DNA of 64,000 bases from Dillenia suffruticosa (Eukaryota; Streptophyta; Magnoliopsida; Dilleniales; Dilleniaceae), in the NCBI GenBank assembly GCA_033439265.1, contig JAVTVX010000013.1:126501-190500 (forward strand). The letters are read 5' to 3'. Below the pieces are notes generated by a model, which was not told where the DNA came from, ran no database searches, and saw only the letters and a list, made by a program, of their open reading frames with translations. Within the stretch, counting starts at the first letter, position 1; every line of letters begins with the position of its first letter. A program made the position numbers and the translations under genes. This document shows positions 50,890 through 63,629 of this stretch, piece after piece.

Positions 50890-52697
50890 TATTTGGAGCA
50901 TAATAGGAAAAGCAAATCTTCGGTGGTTTGGAAAGGAATTTGTGCTAGTAGAGAGTGCCTAAGACAGGGTTTGACTTGGAGAATTGGCAATGGAAATTCT
51001 GTTAGCTTCTTGTTTGATCCTTGGATTGGGAATGATGCTTTGGTGCATGATGCGATTATCCCTCAGGTGGACTGCGCCGTGGCACCTAAAGTCAATCATT
51101 GTTGGGATGAGGAGGGTAGGTGGAAGGTTGAAGAGTTGAGCGCCTTGCTTCCCAGATCCAAAGTGGAGGAGGTAAGGGCTCTGCCCATTCCCAGGACTAC
51201 GCTTGACTCTCTGGTTTGGAAGGAGAGAGTGGATGGGGAGTTTTCTGTGGCTTCGGCTTATTGGATCCAGAAGAACCGGGGGGCTCAGCAGCTGCCAGGC
51301 AATGATTGGAGTTGGATTTAGAGGTCCAGAAATCTTGAGAGGGTCAAACTCTTCCTGTGGTTGGCAGTTAAGGACAAAGTATTAACTAAATCAGCACTTA
51401 AAAGGAGGAGAGTAGTGAGTGATGATGTCTGTGTGCTCTATAGGATGAAGGAGGAGTCTCTTGAGCATGTCTTGAGTGACTGCCCGCATGCTTCCAGTAT
51501 TTGGGATAAAATGGTGCACAAAATAGAATCTGCAGAGAGCTTTTGGAATGATATGTGAGAGGTGTGGCTCAAGAAGGGTGTGACAAGGAAATACCAGATT
51601 AGCTTTGAGGAAGAAGCAGTTAATGAAGGGGTAGGGTTGGCAGCTAAGGACAAAGCATTAACTAAATCAGCACTTAAAAGGAGGAGAGTAGTGAGTGATG
51701 ATGTCTGTGTGCTCTGTAGGATGGAGAAGGAGTCTCTTGAGCATGTCTTGAGTGGCTGCCTGCATGCTTCCAATATTTGGGTTAAAATGGTGCACAAAAT
51801 AGAATCTGCAGAGAGCTTTTGGAATGATATGGGAAAGGTGTGGCTCAAGAAGGGTGTGACAAGGAAATAACAGATTAGCTTCGAGGAAGAAGCAGTTAAT
51901 GAAGGGGCAGGGTTTGCGCTGAGAGTATGGGCCGTATGGAAGTCTAGGTGCAGTGGCATCTTCCAGCAGAAGCTTGAGCGGCCTCTTCAGGTTGTGAGAA
52001 GAACGCTTGAGTTGATCAAAGTCATCTCTAATAGAACTCATAGTGAAACAGACGAGGAGGAGGAGTTTCTGATTGCGTGGTCTAAGCTTGCAGAAGGCAA
52101 AACCAAGTTGAACGTGGATGGGGGAGCTAATATTTCGGGTGAGCTGGCTAGTGCAGGAGGGCTTTTTAGGGATTGCAGAGGAGAATGACTGTATGGTTTT
52201 TGGGCTAATGTGGGGTCTGTATGGTTTTTGGGCTAACGTGGGGTTTGCAGGAAGAGACCTCGCTGAATTATGGGCGCTGAGGGAGGGCTTAAGAATTGCC
52301 AAGGATCAAGAGCTTCAGGATCCAGAGGTCGAGTGTGACTCCCTAAACATAACATCTGGAGAAGTGGGAGTTAACCATTCTGCACGTTCCGAAAATATGC
52401 CATATCTATAGAGAAGCTAACAGGTGTGCGGACATGGTTGTGGAACTTGGCAAGAACTCCAAACCTGGTCTGGTTGAAGATCGCAGGCCTCCGCCGGAAG
52501 TGATTCCCCTGCTGCTGTCTGATGCGCTGGGAGTTGCTTGGTCTAGAAGGAGAAAGAAGGTCATGGTGCCTCCAGCAGCTCATTTGGAGCAAGTTGAGTC
52601 TTTTTGGTTCTAGGCTCTCGTTTCGCTGTTGCGGTCGTTTTGTTCCTTTCTGTTCATGTCTTTGTTTCCTACTATTCCTGTCCCAAAAAAAAAAAAA
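50890..52697 (+). mobile_element. 5'-truncated L1-type LINE, 3' end with RNase H domain
   Basis: Frames read as the C-terminal part of a plant L1-type ORF2. The zinc-binding reverse-transcriptase-associated domain (zf-RVT) is at about 50900-51560 (LTWRIGNGNSVSFLFDPWIG, FSVASAYWIQ, LKRRRVVSDDVCVL, EESLEHVLSDCPHA). An RNase H domain is at about 52080-52360 (TKLNVDGGANISGELASAGG, ELWALREGLRIAKD). The copy ends in a poly(A) tail at 52684-52697 after TTCCTGTCCC. Endonuclease and most of the reverse transcriptase are missing. Stops and two internal tandem duplications (51361-51912 and 52191-52246) show it is dead. No target-site duplication was found. Confidence 0.9.
51361..51912 (+). repeat. 276-bp tandem duplication within the LINE
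   Basis: TTGGCAGTTAAGGACAAAG at 51361 recurs as TTGGCAGCTAAGGACAAAG at 51637, and the whole 276-bp unit repeats to 51912 with a few percent difference. The unit covers the zf-RVT histidine/cysteine segment. A length of 276 is 92 codons, so the duplication itself keeps frame. Confidence 0.9.
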
Positions 52698-53140
52698 GAA
52701 TATTGGGCCATATTTATTTGCAGAGTTCGGATGAAATTTCAGGTGTGAATTCTACAGAAGGGCATGCTGAGCCTGCAGAACTCATGGTGTTTGCGCCACT
52801 CCAAACAAAAACGCAAATCTTCTGGGACTGATACCCATCTCGTGACGAGTGGTACAGGGATTAGTCGGCCGGGTCTTTATACAGAACCTCGCCGCAGGCG
52901 CTTCAAGGTGGAAGAGGCTGGGCAACAGTCACTTTTTGCGGCGAGTTTGGTACGACCTTTGAGGTTGAGACTGGGCCCCTAAGACACCTGGCTCGCAATC
53001 AGGGGATGCCTGTTATGCTCATCTTGTAGAGGATTAGACTCCTCCGGAATCTCCTGTGATGGCCGCAATACGGTTCTCATCCAAGGTTCATTGCAACCAA
53101 TTCTGATGGCTAATTAAAAATCTCAATCGAATGTACTGGG
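52698..53140 (+). other. Possible second LINE fragment (ORF1 end / ORF2 start)
   Basis: Directly after the LINE poly(A) the sequence stays less AT-rich and holds Arg-rich frames (YTEPRRRRFKVEEAG) and ATGCTCATCTTGTAGAGG near 53015. The latter loosely resembles the start of plant L1 ORF2 (MxxxxWNCRGL). This may be a fragment of another LINE copy; the match is weak. (GA)n follows at about 53150-53175. Confidence 0.3.
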
Positions 53141-53410
53141 GAGGGGGGGGGAGAGAGAGAGAGAGAGAAAGAGAGTTCAGAAAATGAAATAACCACTATG
53201 TTGAGGTCAATTCAGTGCCGATTGATGAAAAATCGGGATAAAAGACCTCTTCATATGGTTCACCTCTGACATATATTAACATTTAGCATCCACACTATTC
53301 ATAACAACAAAGTTCAAAATAGAGGCAACATTGTTTTGTTATCTTTTGCAAACTTCATTATCGTAGTGTCTTTGCATTCTCCAATATTATAAAACAAAAA
53401 CTAAAAAGAA

Positions 53411-54262
53411 TCAGAAAGTGACGGCGGAGAATTGATCATCATTGAAAGAGATCTCTTCATCATTGCAGAACAAAGAAGGAATAGGAGGAAGATTCCAAAG
53501 AGCTTCACAAGGACTGTGAAACTCCATATACTCTTGCAATCCATTCATTGCATATAACGACGCCGATATCTGTCTTTCAACTTTCATCCTCTCAAATTCC
53601 GTGAAATCCGTTCCGTTTCCATCTGTTTCATTCTTGGGAAAATTAGACATTTTCGTCGTCATTTCTTGACTCAACGAATACCGATCAACAAACCCACACC
53701 CAAAATTCCACGATTGATCAGATTGACACGAACCCAGTTCGTATTCTTCCTTGCAGCTGCTCAAATCTGGCTTGTATGCATCATCAAACAACTGGGTATC
53801 TTGGATTTTCACAGAATTTGAAGTCACGCAACTGTTGCAAGCACTGATGCTAATGCTTGCTGAAGAAACAGATTTGCTATTTTCAGAGGAAATAGAGTCC
53901 ACTGTTTTGCACTGTTGTTTCGCTCCCTTTTTCTTGTCGAGGAGACTCTGTATCCGAGCAGCGAGTGGAGAATTGGGAGAAACGTGTGTGATGAAGTTGG
54001 TTCTTGTCTTGGAACCGCGAAGAAGACAAGCGGCTTCATCGTAGGCGTGAGCGGCTTCTTCTGCGGTCTCAAATGTTCCAAGCCACATCCTAATCTTGTG
54101 TGTTGTGTCCTTGATTTCCGCTACCCATCTCCCCGAAGGTCTCTGCCTTACACCGACAAATTTGTTATTGTTATTACTTCGGTTTCTGCCTTTGAATTTA
54201 CTCATTCTGGTAACAGGGCTCACTCTTGTGCTCTGTTTTTGTTGTTGGAAATGAATTTCCAT
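53411..54262 (-). CDS. ERN1: AP2/ERF transcription factor, ERN1 / RAP2.11 type
   Basis: Single minus-strand exon of 283 residues from ATG at 54262; an in-frame GTG upstream was not used because MEIHFQQQK matches the conserved N-terminus of legume ERN1 (MEIQFQQ). One AP2/ERF DNA-binding domain spans about residues 35-91 ([45 protein letters not shown]). KFKGRN just before it and [16 protein letters not shown] after it are typical of this subgroup. A C-terminal [13 protein letters not shown] motif is also seen. The family binds GCC-like boxes in the nucleus: legume ERN1 acts in rhizobial infection, while Arabidopsis RAP2.11 acts in low-potassium signalling. The tubulin neighbour supports orthology with RAP2.11 (At5g19790). 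Nothing here shows that the plant nodulates. Confidence 0.95.
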   Translation of the reverse strand: MEIHFQQQKQSTRVSPVTRMSKFKGRNRSNNNNKFVGVRQRPSGRWVAEIKDTTHKIRMWLGTFETAEEAAHAYDEAACLLRGSKTRTNFITHVSPNSPLAARIQSLLDKKKGAKQQCKTVDSISSENSKSVSSASISISACNSCVTSNSVKIQDTQLFDDAYKPDLSSCKEEYELGSCQSDQSWNFGCGFVDRYSLSQEMTTKMSNFPKNETDGNGTDFTEFERMKVERQISASLYAMNGLQEYMEFHSPCEALWNLPPIPSLFCNDEEISFNDDQFSAVTF

Positions 54263-54413
54263 CGAACAAAACACACTTACCCAATTTTAAGAGAGAGATG
54301 GTGTCGGTTTTATTGAGGGATCGAGAGAACAAAAATGGAATCTCTCTTGGAGGCTCTGAATTGGCGATGAGTGGAGAGGTCGTCTCGTCTATTTGTTGGA
54401 TTACAAATGTGTG

Positions 54414-54422
54414 AATATATAA
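54414..54422 (-). promoter_or_regulatory. Candidate TATA box of the ERF gene
   Basis: The minus strand reads CTTATATATTC about 155 bp upstream of the ATG, a sensible distance for a core promoter with a leader of roughly 120 bp. Assigned by position and sequence only. Confidence 0.4.
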
Positions 54423-55031
54423 GTTTGAATACTATGGGACTGAGTTTTCAATGGAAAATTTTTGGTCGTCCTCTCTTATCTTTGCTTTTGTCTATTAGTG
54501 ATTGTCATTTTGTGGCATCAGAATTTATAATTCTAAATAACTCTCAAACCACGTTTGACCTTGTCTACCAGCACCGCATGCCCTTTGGTATTGGTTCTGA
54601 TGCTGGATGAATGTCTGCTTCCCACATATTTACCAAACCTCTGTCATTCTTACGTAACAAATTTTATTATCAAACAGAAAAGACCTTAAACCCGTCTTTC
54701 CCTGAGACTAAAAATGCACCTTTGTGTTTTTGGGAGAGTCGAACTATCTGTCCTCCTTAACGGTGGAAATTGGCAAATGGACAAACAGCCTAACGACAAG
54801 TGCCTGCCTACATGCATTAATGCCCCAACATTAAGTATGTGCTCTTTATTACATATAAATTCCACGAGATTGCAGTTATTTACACTTTGCTGCTCACAGT
54901 CACAAGTCAGGTTTCGTTTCCCGTTTCTCTGGCAATCCAAATATAAAAGGAAAAACTTTATTTGGATAAAAAACAAAATCACTAAAATGATTTCAATTTG
55001 AGTGCAAGGGGATACGAATCCTTTTAGTACA

Positions 55032-55032
55032 A

Positions 55033-55074
<42 letters not shown>
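55032..55074 (+). repeat. Compound (AT)n(GT)n microsatellite
   Basis: About seven AT followed by about fourteen GT dinucleotides, alternating purine-pyrimidine over 43 bp and so a possible Z-DNA former. Confidence 0.95.
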
Positions 55075-55077
<3 letters not shown>

Positions 55078-55257
55078 CTTGTTTGAATGGTAGAAATATT
55101 ATGTTACATGCAATCTACCCATTTTAACCGAGTCTTTTTTCGAATTCTCCCAAAGAGTTGTGGGGGACGGGAGGGTCACCGGGGTGCCATCCGAAATTTA
55201 TGACGTTGAAGGTTTTACAAAATTGCAATATTAAAGGGGAGTGGAAATGATATACTT

Positions 55258-55261
<4 letters not shown>

Positions 55262-55302
<41 letters not shown>
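55262..55302 (+). repeat. (CT)n microsatellite
   Basis: About 20 CT dinucleotides, with a (GA)n run 120 bp downstream (55424-55446) that could pair with it as a hairpin. Confidence 0.95.
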
Positions 55303-55305
<3 letters not shown>

Positions 55306-56570
55306 GGATAGGTCATAGTCGTGAAGGCACGATGAGTTGCTGCCACTTGGAGGCAAGATAGCAATCCTCTAGATGAATACAAGAAGCAAACTAAGGATCA
55401 AACCAAAACAAAACAAATGGTCAGAGAGAGAGAGAGAGAGAGAGAGACAAAAGAAGAATATCTTATGGCGCACGCTGCCGTATTTTTCTAAACCTTTTCC
55501 CTGAACGTCACCAGACAAAAAGGTTCGTTGCTTCCGTCATTATACTCGCACATTCTATTATTTTATTCACATTTGCAATCCGTCTCTTATTTTATTCACA
55601 TTTCAAATCGCTATTCATCCCCATCTGACCAATTTCAAGCCCACTATATCGATTCTGCCATCGATCTATAATTCTTTTGATTCAAAAAATAATAATAATA
55701 AAGAAATGCTTGCTACGAGAGTTGAATAATGCTAGTAAATAAAGAAGATTGAATGCCCCATGAATTTGTATGATGTCCGATGTGCATGTTTGTCGAGGCA
55801 TCTGAGAGGACCATTTTGCAAATTGCAAAGACTTCTTCATTCATAAACATAATCACCCATTTTGGCTGTTATCATCCTTTTTCCTTCATACGCCAGGCAC
55901 AACGCTTCCTCTGCCCTTCACAAGAATCTAATTTTCCAAATTCCATCTCTCATAAATTAGTCCAAAAACCCCCCATCGGATAAAGCCCTATTATTTGTAT
56001 TTGAGGAATATGCCTAATTATTGATAGTTTTGGTTGAAATTCACCTAGTCTAGTCACAATGCCACACGCATCCCATGCCAGCACCGCACGCTTGATAATG
56101 AAGAATGGAGAAAATCAACATCGAGATATATATATATAATGCAATTTAATCCCACGAACACCAACGGTTGGACATATGGTTTCTTCTCACATCACCGCAA
56201 CCGTACAAAGCAAGACTTCTCTAAAAACCTTTAGACACACTTTCACACATCAACCCTGGTCCTGGGAACGAGGTTCAGCTCATCTACATGCATACCAGAT
56301 TCCCATTAATAGATGAGCCTCAACCTAGTATCTTAATATGGTGATCAAAACACGCTCTAGCCTAATGCCAGCAGGCTGGCTTTCACCTTCAACCAAACAA
56401 TGCACCAAAATCCAAAGAAACATGAAAAAAAAAAATCATGGCAAGAATGGACCATTAAACACAACAAAAATCCGGGCAAGCTGCAGCACTTAAGTACTCA
56501 GGATTGCATGACCACTAAAGCCAGAGGAGCACAACACATTGCTTAAGCTGCGAGAATGACCAAGTAGGTA

Positions 56571-58712
56571 CTAGGCCAAGGGGCTAGCCAGTAATGTTTG
56601 CACGAGTGGTTTCAACAAAATAGTCATTCTGCCGGGATTACGCTTTGTAGCCACATCTATACCCTGCACAAATAACCTCAAACATTTACCATTTGAGAGC
56701 TTGCCATAACAATAAGCACATGACACAACTTCCAGGGTAACAGGCTCAACAGAAGCACCGCCTGACCTGGTCTTGCCTGGCACTAGCACAACATAATGAT
56801 GGTATAATTTCAGAATACAGCTTTTTGCAACATAACAAAGGGTGCATTCAGAGGTATAAAGAATTGCACATTCTGCTTGGTTACTTATACTATTTTTTAA
56901 AGCTTGACAAAGCTTTGCTTCTAATTCAAAAGAGGAGAAAAAAAGAGCAAAATATTTCTTCGCTTCCATGCTCTAATTGCAAAAGGAAAATTCATGAGAA
57001 ACATGCCAAAATAAATCATGCGATGTAGTTAGCCCACATTGCACATAATATTTAGAGCCTTCAAAGACTTTTAGTTGGAGTAATGTATGTGTACAAACAT
57101 ATTAAGCTTGCAACATATTCAAAAACTGTTAATATTCACTTACTCTGTGTATCTATCAATATACTAGATCTATTAACAAACTTTCACAAAACTTTACTTG
57201 AACATATGAAACCTTCGCAAATTTATAAGTAATGTAATACAAGTATGGATAATCGCACTAACAAAGTGTAAATATCTAAGGAGCTTGTATTTTGAGTGGG
57301 AACATTTGGCCCCACTAGTCCCCACTTAGATTTGCGAATGCTTAAAACTTGAAACCCAGCAGCATACTGTGCTTAATAGAGCTTCCCAGTACTCAAATTT
57401 GCCCTTGAAATACTGAATTGACTGAAACAAAAGAAACTAATCCACATCTAAACAATTGAGCTGATTTAGTAGATCTATTTAAATACAATACGCTATTGCT
57501 AACGCTGGTTGAAGCAGTGCGCAGAAAATAGGTTGTTATTTTTTACTTAAAAGTATGACAATAAAGAAAGTACTTTCAATCCACAAGTGAAAAGTTGACT
57601 ATAAGACCCGCAAGAGACACATTTCTTAATGATTCACCTGAGGGGAGGACCAAAAAACCCCCTAAACCAACAAGGTATCAAGGATGAAGTGAGAGAGACA
57701 ACAGAAGATATCTGCATAAGGAGACTATAGAGCAAATTTCCAGTTTTATAACTTTCAACTGGCAGCAGCATAAATAACCAGGCAGAGACAACCTTAGGCA
57801 GAATTCACAGACCTACAGACAAGACAAGAGAGCTCTGACAGCTGCATAAGTTTGTTGCGCTAACAGAGGCAAAAGAACTCTTTGATATCAAACCAAAATT
57901 CTTTTCATTATCAATGGAATTTCTAATTAATGGAACATAAAAATGTAAAACACCAGAAATTGTTTCAGGTTTTGCTAGACGCAACACTTATGGATGATTG
58001 AGACAATCAAAGTGACTTTATACGAAAAAACTCCCTCTAGCTTGCCCATGCTGCCCTGACCCTTCTTTTTGGGGTACAAATAATCAAATATCTAACCATG
58101 TAGCATGGATTCACTAGGGGATGGAATGCTATCATAAGTGTAGAGATATACTCTACATACATCATTACCTAATGCTAACCCAATTATCATATCAAAATCA
58201 GAAAATATTAATTTAGACCTGTAGTTTGAAATCTTACTGAGAGTTCTTTATGAAGCTCTCCACTCTTCAGACTAGAAAAGCCAAGGAAGTTCTCAGCAAT
58301 ATGAAAAACAACATATAAGATTCAGCTCGATATTTTACTATCATAGAGAAATCGACATATACTTCAAGGAATGAAAGCAGCACCTCAGTTGCCATCAGGT
58401 CCAAATAGAGGCAATCTATCCCATAAATAAATAGAACACATCAAATAAATAGATTTGATGCTTTCACAGTACTTGCAAAATCAGTCTTACCACTAAACAG
58501 TCGCAATTCAAAACACATAAATTAAATAAACCAAATATTCCACACTGATACATCACATTTAATATCTTCATAAAAAAGAAAAAATCTTCAGAAAGTAAAG
58601 AACATACCTGAACGGTAAGGGTGTAACCTTGTGTGAAACCTCCACCCAAACAGATATATGCAATCAGATAACTATATGATGTACACTCATTCCGACCTTG
58701 AGCTTCCCGCTT
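56571..58712 (-). other. Exon-like segments of an unrecognised minus-strand gene
   Basis: Several segments have open frames bounded by good splice signals on the minus strand. 58712-58608 reads NECTSYSYLIAYICLGGG and ends CAG|GTATGT. 58291-58238 reads NFLGFSSLKSGELHKELS and ends TCA|GTAAGA. 56663-56571 follows TTTGTGCAG, reads GIDVATKRNPGRMTILLK and stops at 56571. A segment near 56790-56692 lies upstream of the last one, but its most protein-like frame does not match that exon's phase. I do not recognise a family and could not chain the segments into one protein. It could be a poorly known gene, a non-coding transcript, or chance. Confidence 0.35.
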
Positions 58713-60527
58713 CTTTATGGTTAGTTTTGTAAAATCCAACAGCAAAGCATTTATACTTACAGATGGTGAAACTAAACATAAGCATTATTCTAGAACATTT
58801 TATGCATCCCCAAGCAGACAACCTGCTCTATGCAGGAGCAAGGGGTACCACAAAATTATGGATGATAGAATACACAATCTTTGATTGAACTTTAACCATG
58901 GGCAGTACGGAGCAATGAACAACTGACATTGAAGACTTCTTGCAACATGGGTATAGAACAAGAAACTTCAATTACATACAAACTTTAGCGGCAATCGTTT
59001 GCAAATAAAAGTGGCACTACTTAAAATAAATAAGACAGGACATTAAAAGCTTCGAGGCATGTACATCATGACAGTTTTTAAAAAAATAAAAAAATAAAAA
59101 AACCTGTAATCATGTTAAAAATCCACTAATTCACTAACAAGAATAGCCAGAGACAGCAAAAAACAGAGATAAAAGTGAAAAGTAGCTTGTGTATAATGAT
59201 ATATTCTACCGTCAAAAGTTTATTCCTTGGATCAGTTCTAATCTTGCCATTTGCCAACCATGAGGAAAACATTCCCCACGCAAAGGCTAGTGATGTTAAA
59301 TTCCTAAGGAAGGTGAAAAATTTTGTCATCAGAGTTCTAGAACCTGGGCTCTTAATCTGACTGAATTTCAGGAAACCAATAATGTCTCAACCATAGCCAA
59401 ATCCATATCTGATATAATGGAAGACGTATGGGCTATAAAAATGAATAGCCTGCCTTGATTGGATCCAGTTGTGGTAGTCAAAGGTGTACTGTCTTCAATG
59501 TAAGGAGGGCCGCTAGAACAATAACTCAACAGATTAAATAGAATAAATACTCCAAATCTCAGGAAACCCAAGTGCTCTGATAGAAGCAAGTAGTTGCAGG
59601 TCTCAGCTGCAGGAATCTTCTGAACTCCGAAAGCAGACCACACCATCATTGGCCCAACAACTGTCTTCTAGCAAGTTTCTCTAAAACAGGGAATATTTGA
59701 AGAAGTCAGCAAAGAAACAAATAAAGTAATTTGCATTGAAACTTGAAAGAGGTGATTTTTAAAGCTAGACTCATATTAAAAAAAATGATGAGAGAAAACT
59801 AATGCTACTTGGCTAATGATAACGATAAGAAAGTAAAAGGTATGCTACTTAACAGTACTAAGCAGAGTGCACCAAGGGCACTTCTTTCTGTGCATCTATA
59901 CTTTCTTGTAACAACCTTTAAGTTTTTTGAACCAAAAAGTTCATTAAAAACACTAATTGTTGGCTTTTTTCCCCTAAAAAAATGTGAAATATCAGCATTA
60001 TTGCATTAAAGTCAGCACATTCTTGGATTTTCCTGGAAACATGAAATCCATAATATTGCTTTATTTAAATCAACATCCTAAACACCTTTTTATTTTCCCA
60101 AAAAATACAAGAGATTATTTACCAAATTTTGTTTGTTTGACCTTATTGTTTAGAATTAGTCAATATTTACTTTACAGATATCTATTTGTATAATGAAACT
60201 ACTTGCTTATAAAAAACACCCATTAACAAACCCTCACACAAGTATATATGAAGGGCCCAAAGGAGCAAAAACTGCCATTAAAAAAGCTGTCCAAGCATCC
60301 AACAAACTCCACCATACATACTGCGTAATAATTGAGATACTAGGAATTTTCAATCTTTTGAAACTTGTCCTTCATTTGGACTCAGACCTCTTAGTAGTCT
60401 CATGTTCCAAGTCATGCAAGTTGGACTGTGGATCCCTAGGAGAGAGCAATCACAATAATAGAATATTTTATTTAATTTGAAGAACACACAGATTCTCGTA
60501 CCAAAGAATTCCAGCACGAGGTGTAAG
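58713..60527. other. Between the unnamed exon-like segments and APY7
   Basis: AT-rich, with minus-strand open stretches near 59640-59450 (IPAAETCNYLLLSEHLGF; PPYIEDSTPLTTTTG) that could be further exons of the unnamed gene, but their downstream splice sites are poor. The right end should contain the APY7 3' untranslated region. Confidence 0.35.
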
Positions 60528-63500
60528 TTAAACCTTTGCCATATGCGCTTCTGCTAGGGAAGAATTCAGGTCTTCCCGAGATTGTGATCTCCTGCTTTGA
60601 AGGCGCATTTGACCCCTGTGAGGGGTCCAGAAGGAGCCCATGCCATTGTTCTCAAATTGCATCTGGCCTAAGCTACCTGATGAATAACTGTGCAAAACAC
60701 TAGTTGATGGATATAAGGATGGTTCCATCAATTGGATATCACCACTACCAAATCCATGTACCATGCCAAATGGTCTTTGTGGGGAGCTTGCAATAGTAGG
60801 GCTCAATGGCGTCTTTACTCTTCCATCACCTGAAATATCACATTGAATAAATTTATATGAAATTATCAAGTGGAAAAGGCTCAAAGACGTAATTGCACTG
60901 GAAGCATTGTTCCACGATAGAAGAAGACATGCCACGTCTATAAGGAAGCTAACATTTAACCAATATTGTGACAATAATCTTTTGATTGAAAAAAAAAGAA
61001 TTTTATTTACATATAAACAATACAAAAAGCAGGGGAAGAACACTAACACGATGAGGGGGAAACAAAACAGTTAACCAACATGATCAGAATTTAGGAAAAA
61101 TTGTTCCAAATATGGATGGTGTGTCAATTAAAAAGCTTCATATAACTGGGAGTAACAATAAGGAAGAAGAGAGAGGACAGTGGATCCCAGGGGGCTTACA
61201 CAGACTCTTTAAGCCAGATGAGCTTTTTATGTAGCTTATGTAGCTCCTTTAAATTCCAATGTTCACAATAAACAGCACTCAGTCAGAAAGAGAACAAAAA
61301 ATCAAACGGGCAATTACCGGAAGATGAGCAATAGCAATGGGAAACAATTCTCAAGAGGCTAGAGATGCCAAGTTAAGAAGCATATGAAGATAATTCTACC
61401 AAAATTTGCCGTTGCACACAGAAGATTGAGATAGAAAGGGTGGACACAAGCAGTGAGAAAGAAAAAGACAGGCTATTACATACTGCAATCTGAATAGCTG
61501 AATTCATTTATTAAAAAATAAAAATAAAATAAAAATAAAAATCTAAAACTAAAACTTGTGGAAGACCCATAATGTTTCATCTGGATATGCATTACAGTAC
61601 TAAGTTCAAGATACGTAAGACGTTAATTGGCAGTTAAGACTACAATGAGGAAAGGAAAGCACAAAGAAGATAAATTAGAAAGGAAAGCAGTTGCATTATT
61701 ATGGTATAATGGTTTTGGTAAAAGTCTACCTGTACTTATGGGACTCCACCGTTGGAACCGATTGAGAAAAGATGATGTGGACGTACTATTATGAATGAAA
61801 AGTGGGAGGTATGGCCTGCGGAAGAATCTTGGCGTCCAATTCCCAACACATGACAATGCACAAACAAGCAAAAATAGCGAAACAAAGAAAATAGCAAAAA
61901 GAAGGACTGGATTTATCTTCATTTGAAATATCTCATAACTCTGAATGTTCAATTCGGTCAAATATGTTTTTCCAGCTTCCAATAGGGCAACACCAAGAGT
62001 CCACGTAATACTGCCAGAACCAACAATGACTTGGCTATCTGTGATGTGCAAACCCTCTCTCAAAAGCAAAACAATGTAAGGTGCTCTGAAGCAGTACTGT
62101 TCTATATAGGGTTGTGGAGGGACACTGTTCTTTGCCGTTTCCCAATTCTTTTCACAGAATTCTTGACCCTTCTCGAGAACATCATCAAGTGTAGCTTCCG
62201 AGGTCAAGTTGAAAAATTGGTACACAACAAAAAAACCAGACATCGCATGAAATTTACCATAAGGGTGAGGCAAATTGTCATTTAGCGCACATGGTTGCAT
62301 CTCACAATCAATTCCAGGACCCGAATCTGACCATTCAGACAAATTGACAGCAATTTTTGCAAGTGAACCACATTCTTCCCATTTCGGAGCTCCAATAAGC
62401 CGAACAGTGATCCTAGCCTTTTCTCCTTGTCGCAAATTTCTTCCTCCAACCACAGGACTTCCAGCTTCTTGGAACAGAGAAGCGCATTGAGAACAGGTGT
62501 ACTGTTCGTTGTATCCAGTCTGTAAACAGGGGTGCTTCAACTCTATTTTTCCATTAGCTAGATCTGCAGTGTTAACTTTAGGAAGCTTTTTGAGAAGACG
62601 AACCACAGACTTGTCAAAAGCATCATTCAAACCATAGCCACTAAGTGAGTAAGCAGCAAGATGATGATTGACGGATCCAATGCTCAGATTTAAGCTGGAT
62701 TCATCATGAACATGCTCCTTATTCTCAAAAGTAACCTGCAATGATGACCCACCCATATCAAGTGCACCAAAAGTTTCTTGTCTGGGCAAAGCCCCCAACA
62801 TGCCTGTGTGATAATTAAGAGCAATCCATCCATAGTAAGCCTCCTCCATCCCAGTAATAACTTTAACCCATTCCCTTTGGCACAAAAACTTTGAAGTCTT
62901 GAGTATGGACCAAGCAGTGTTCAGAAGCCAATTAGAATCTGAACTTGGCAACCTGCGAACCCCAGCAGTGGCATAGAGGAAGAGAGAAGTTGACTTATGT
63001 GCATGCGATGGGATTTGCTTCTCCGCCCAGTGAAGAAGGGGTTTAATAGCTGCCTTCAGTCCAGATGCATTGTGAACCAACTTGTCAAAGCCAGGCTCAG
63101 TCTCCATCCGACGGTAAGCACGCCCAATCTGTGACCTGGGCTTTCTTTGGAGACCATCTGGAATTGATCTCAAGGTGAAAGGGAGGCTGTTAGTTTTCTT
63201 GTCGTTGAATGATGCTTGATACACATAAACCCGTGTCCCAGTACTTCCGCAATCAAGCACAACATAGAATTTTGATGCTCCAGTGTACCAATTGCAGTAA
63301 ATATACTTTGAAACAAAGTATGCACCAAAAGCAAACAACAATAAAAATGTGAAAAATATTATCCCTTGCAGCCACTTCTTCCTCTTGGATACAGATCCGG
63401 ACATTGCATTCTCTTTTGAAAAACTTGACCCTGCATTTTCTCTTTGTAAGAGAGGGGGAGGTTTTGCATGATTTGGCAACCTTTCAAACCTGACATCACC

Positions 63501-63629
63501 GTCACCTTTCTCCGGATCATGCTGGAGATATGCTGAAAAATCCTGGAGAGATGCAGAGAACCTCAAACTGCTTCTCTGTCCGGTGCTCACATAACCAAAA
63601 CCTTGTCCAGGTTCTGCTTTTCGTGACAT
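60528..63629 (-). CDS. APY7: Apyrase 7-type GDA1/CD39 nucleoside phosphatase
   Basis: Two coding exons on the minus strand, 63629-61730 and 60829-60528, joined in frame (GT-AG) into 733 residues (Arabidopsis APY7 is about 740). Apyrase-conserved regions are visible: VVLDCGSTGTRVYVY (about 123-137, phosphate binding), ATAGVR (220-225), GMEEAYYGWIALN (260-272, with the catalytic Glu) and GALDMGGSSLQVTF (288-301). VGSGSITWTLGVAL lies further on. A membrane segment at about 87-110 follows a Ser/Lys-rich cytosolic tail; a second hydrophobic segment lies at about 570-595, so the catalytic domain is probably lumenal or extracellular between two anchors. Exon 2 encodes a low-complexity Ser/Arg tail (SRRSQSREDLNSSL) typical of the APY7 branch. 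It hydrolyses nucleoside di- or triphosphates; in Arabidopsis APY6/7 affect pollen exine. Confidence 0.96.

Larger units (their letters stand above)
54423..56570. other. ERF upstream region with microsatellites
   Basis: No gene recognised. Simple repeats: (AT)n then (GT)n at about 55032-55074, (CT)n at 55262-55302 and (GA)n at 55424-55446. These lie 0.8-1.2 kb upstream of the ERF start codon. Confidence 0.55.

Noticed and set aside
59368-59649. Minus-strand frame with AAETCNYLLLSEHLGF as an exon of a membrane protein
   Set aside because: No good donor site follows and no family is recognised; mentioned only as a possible extra exon.
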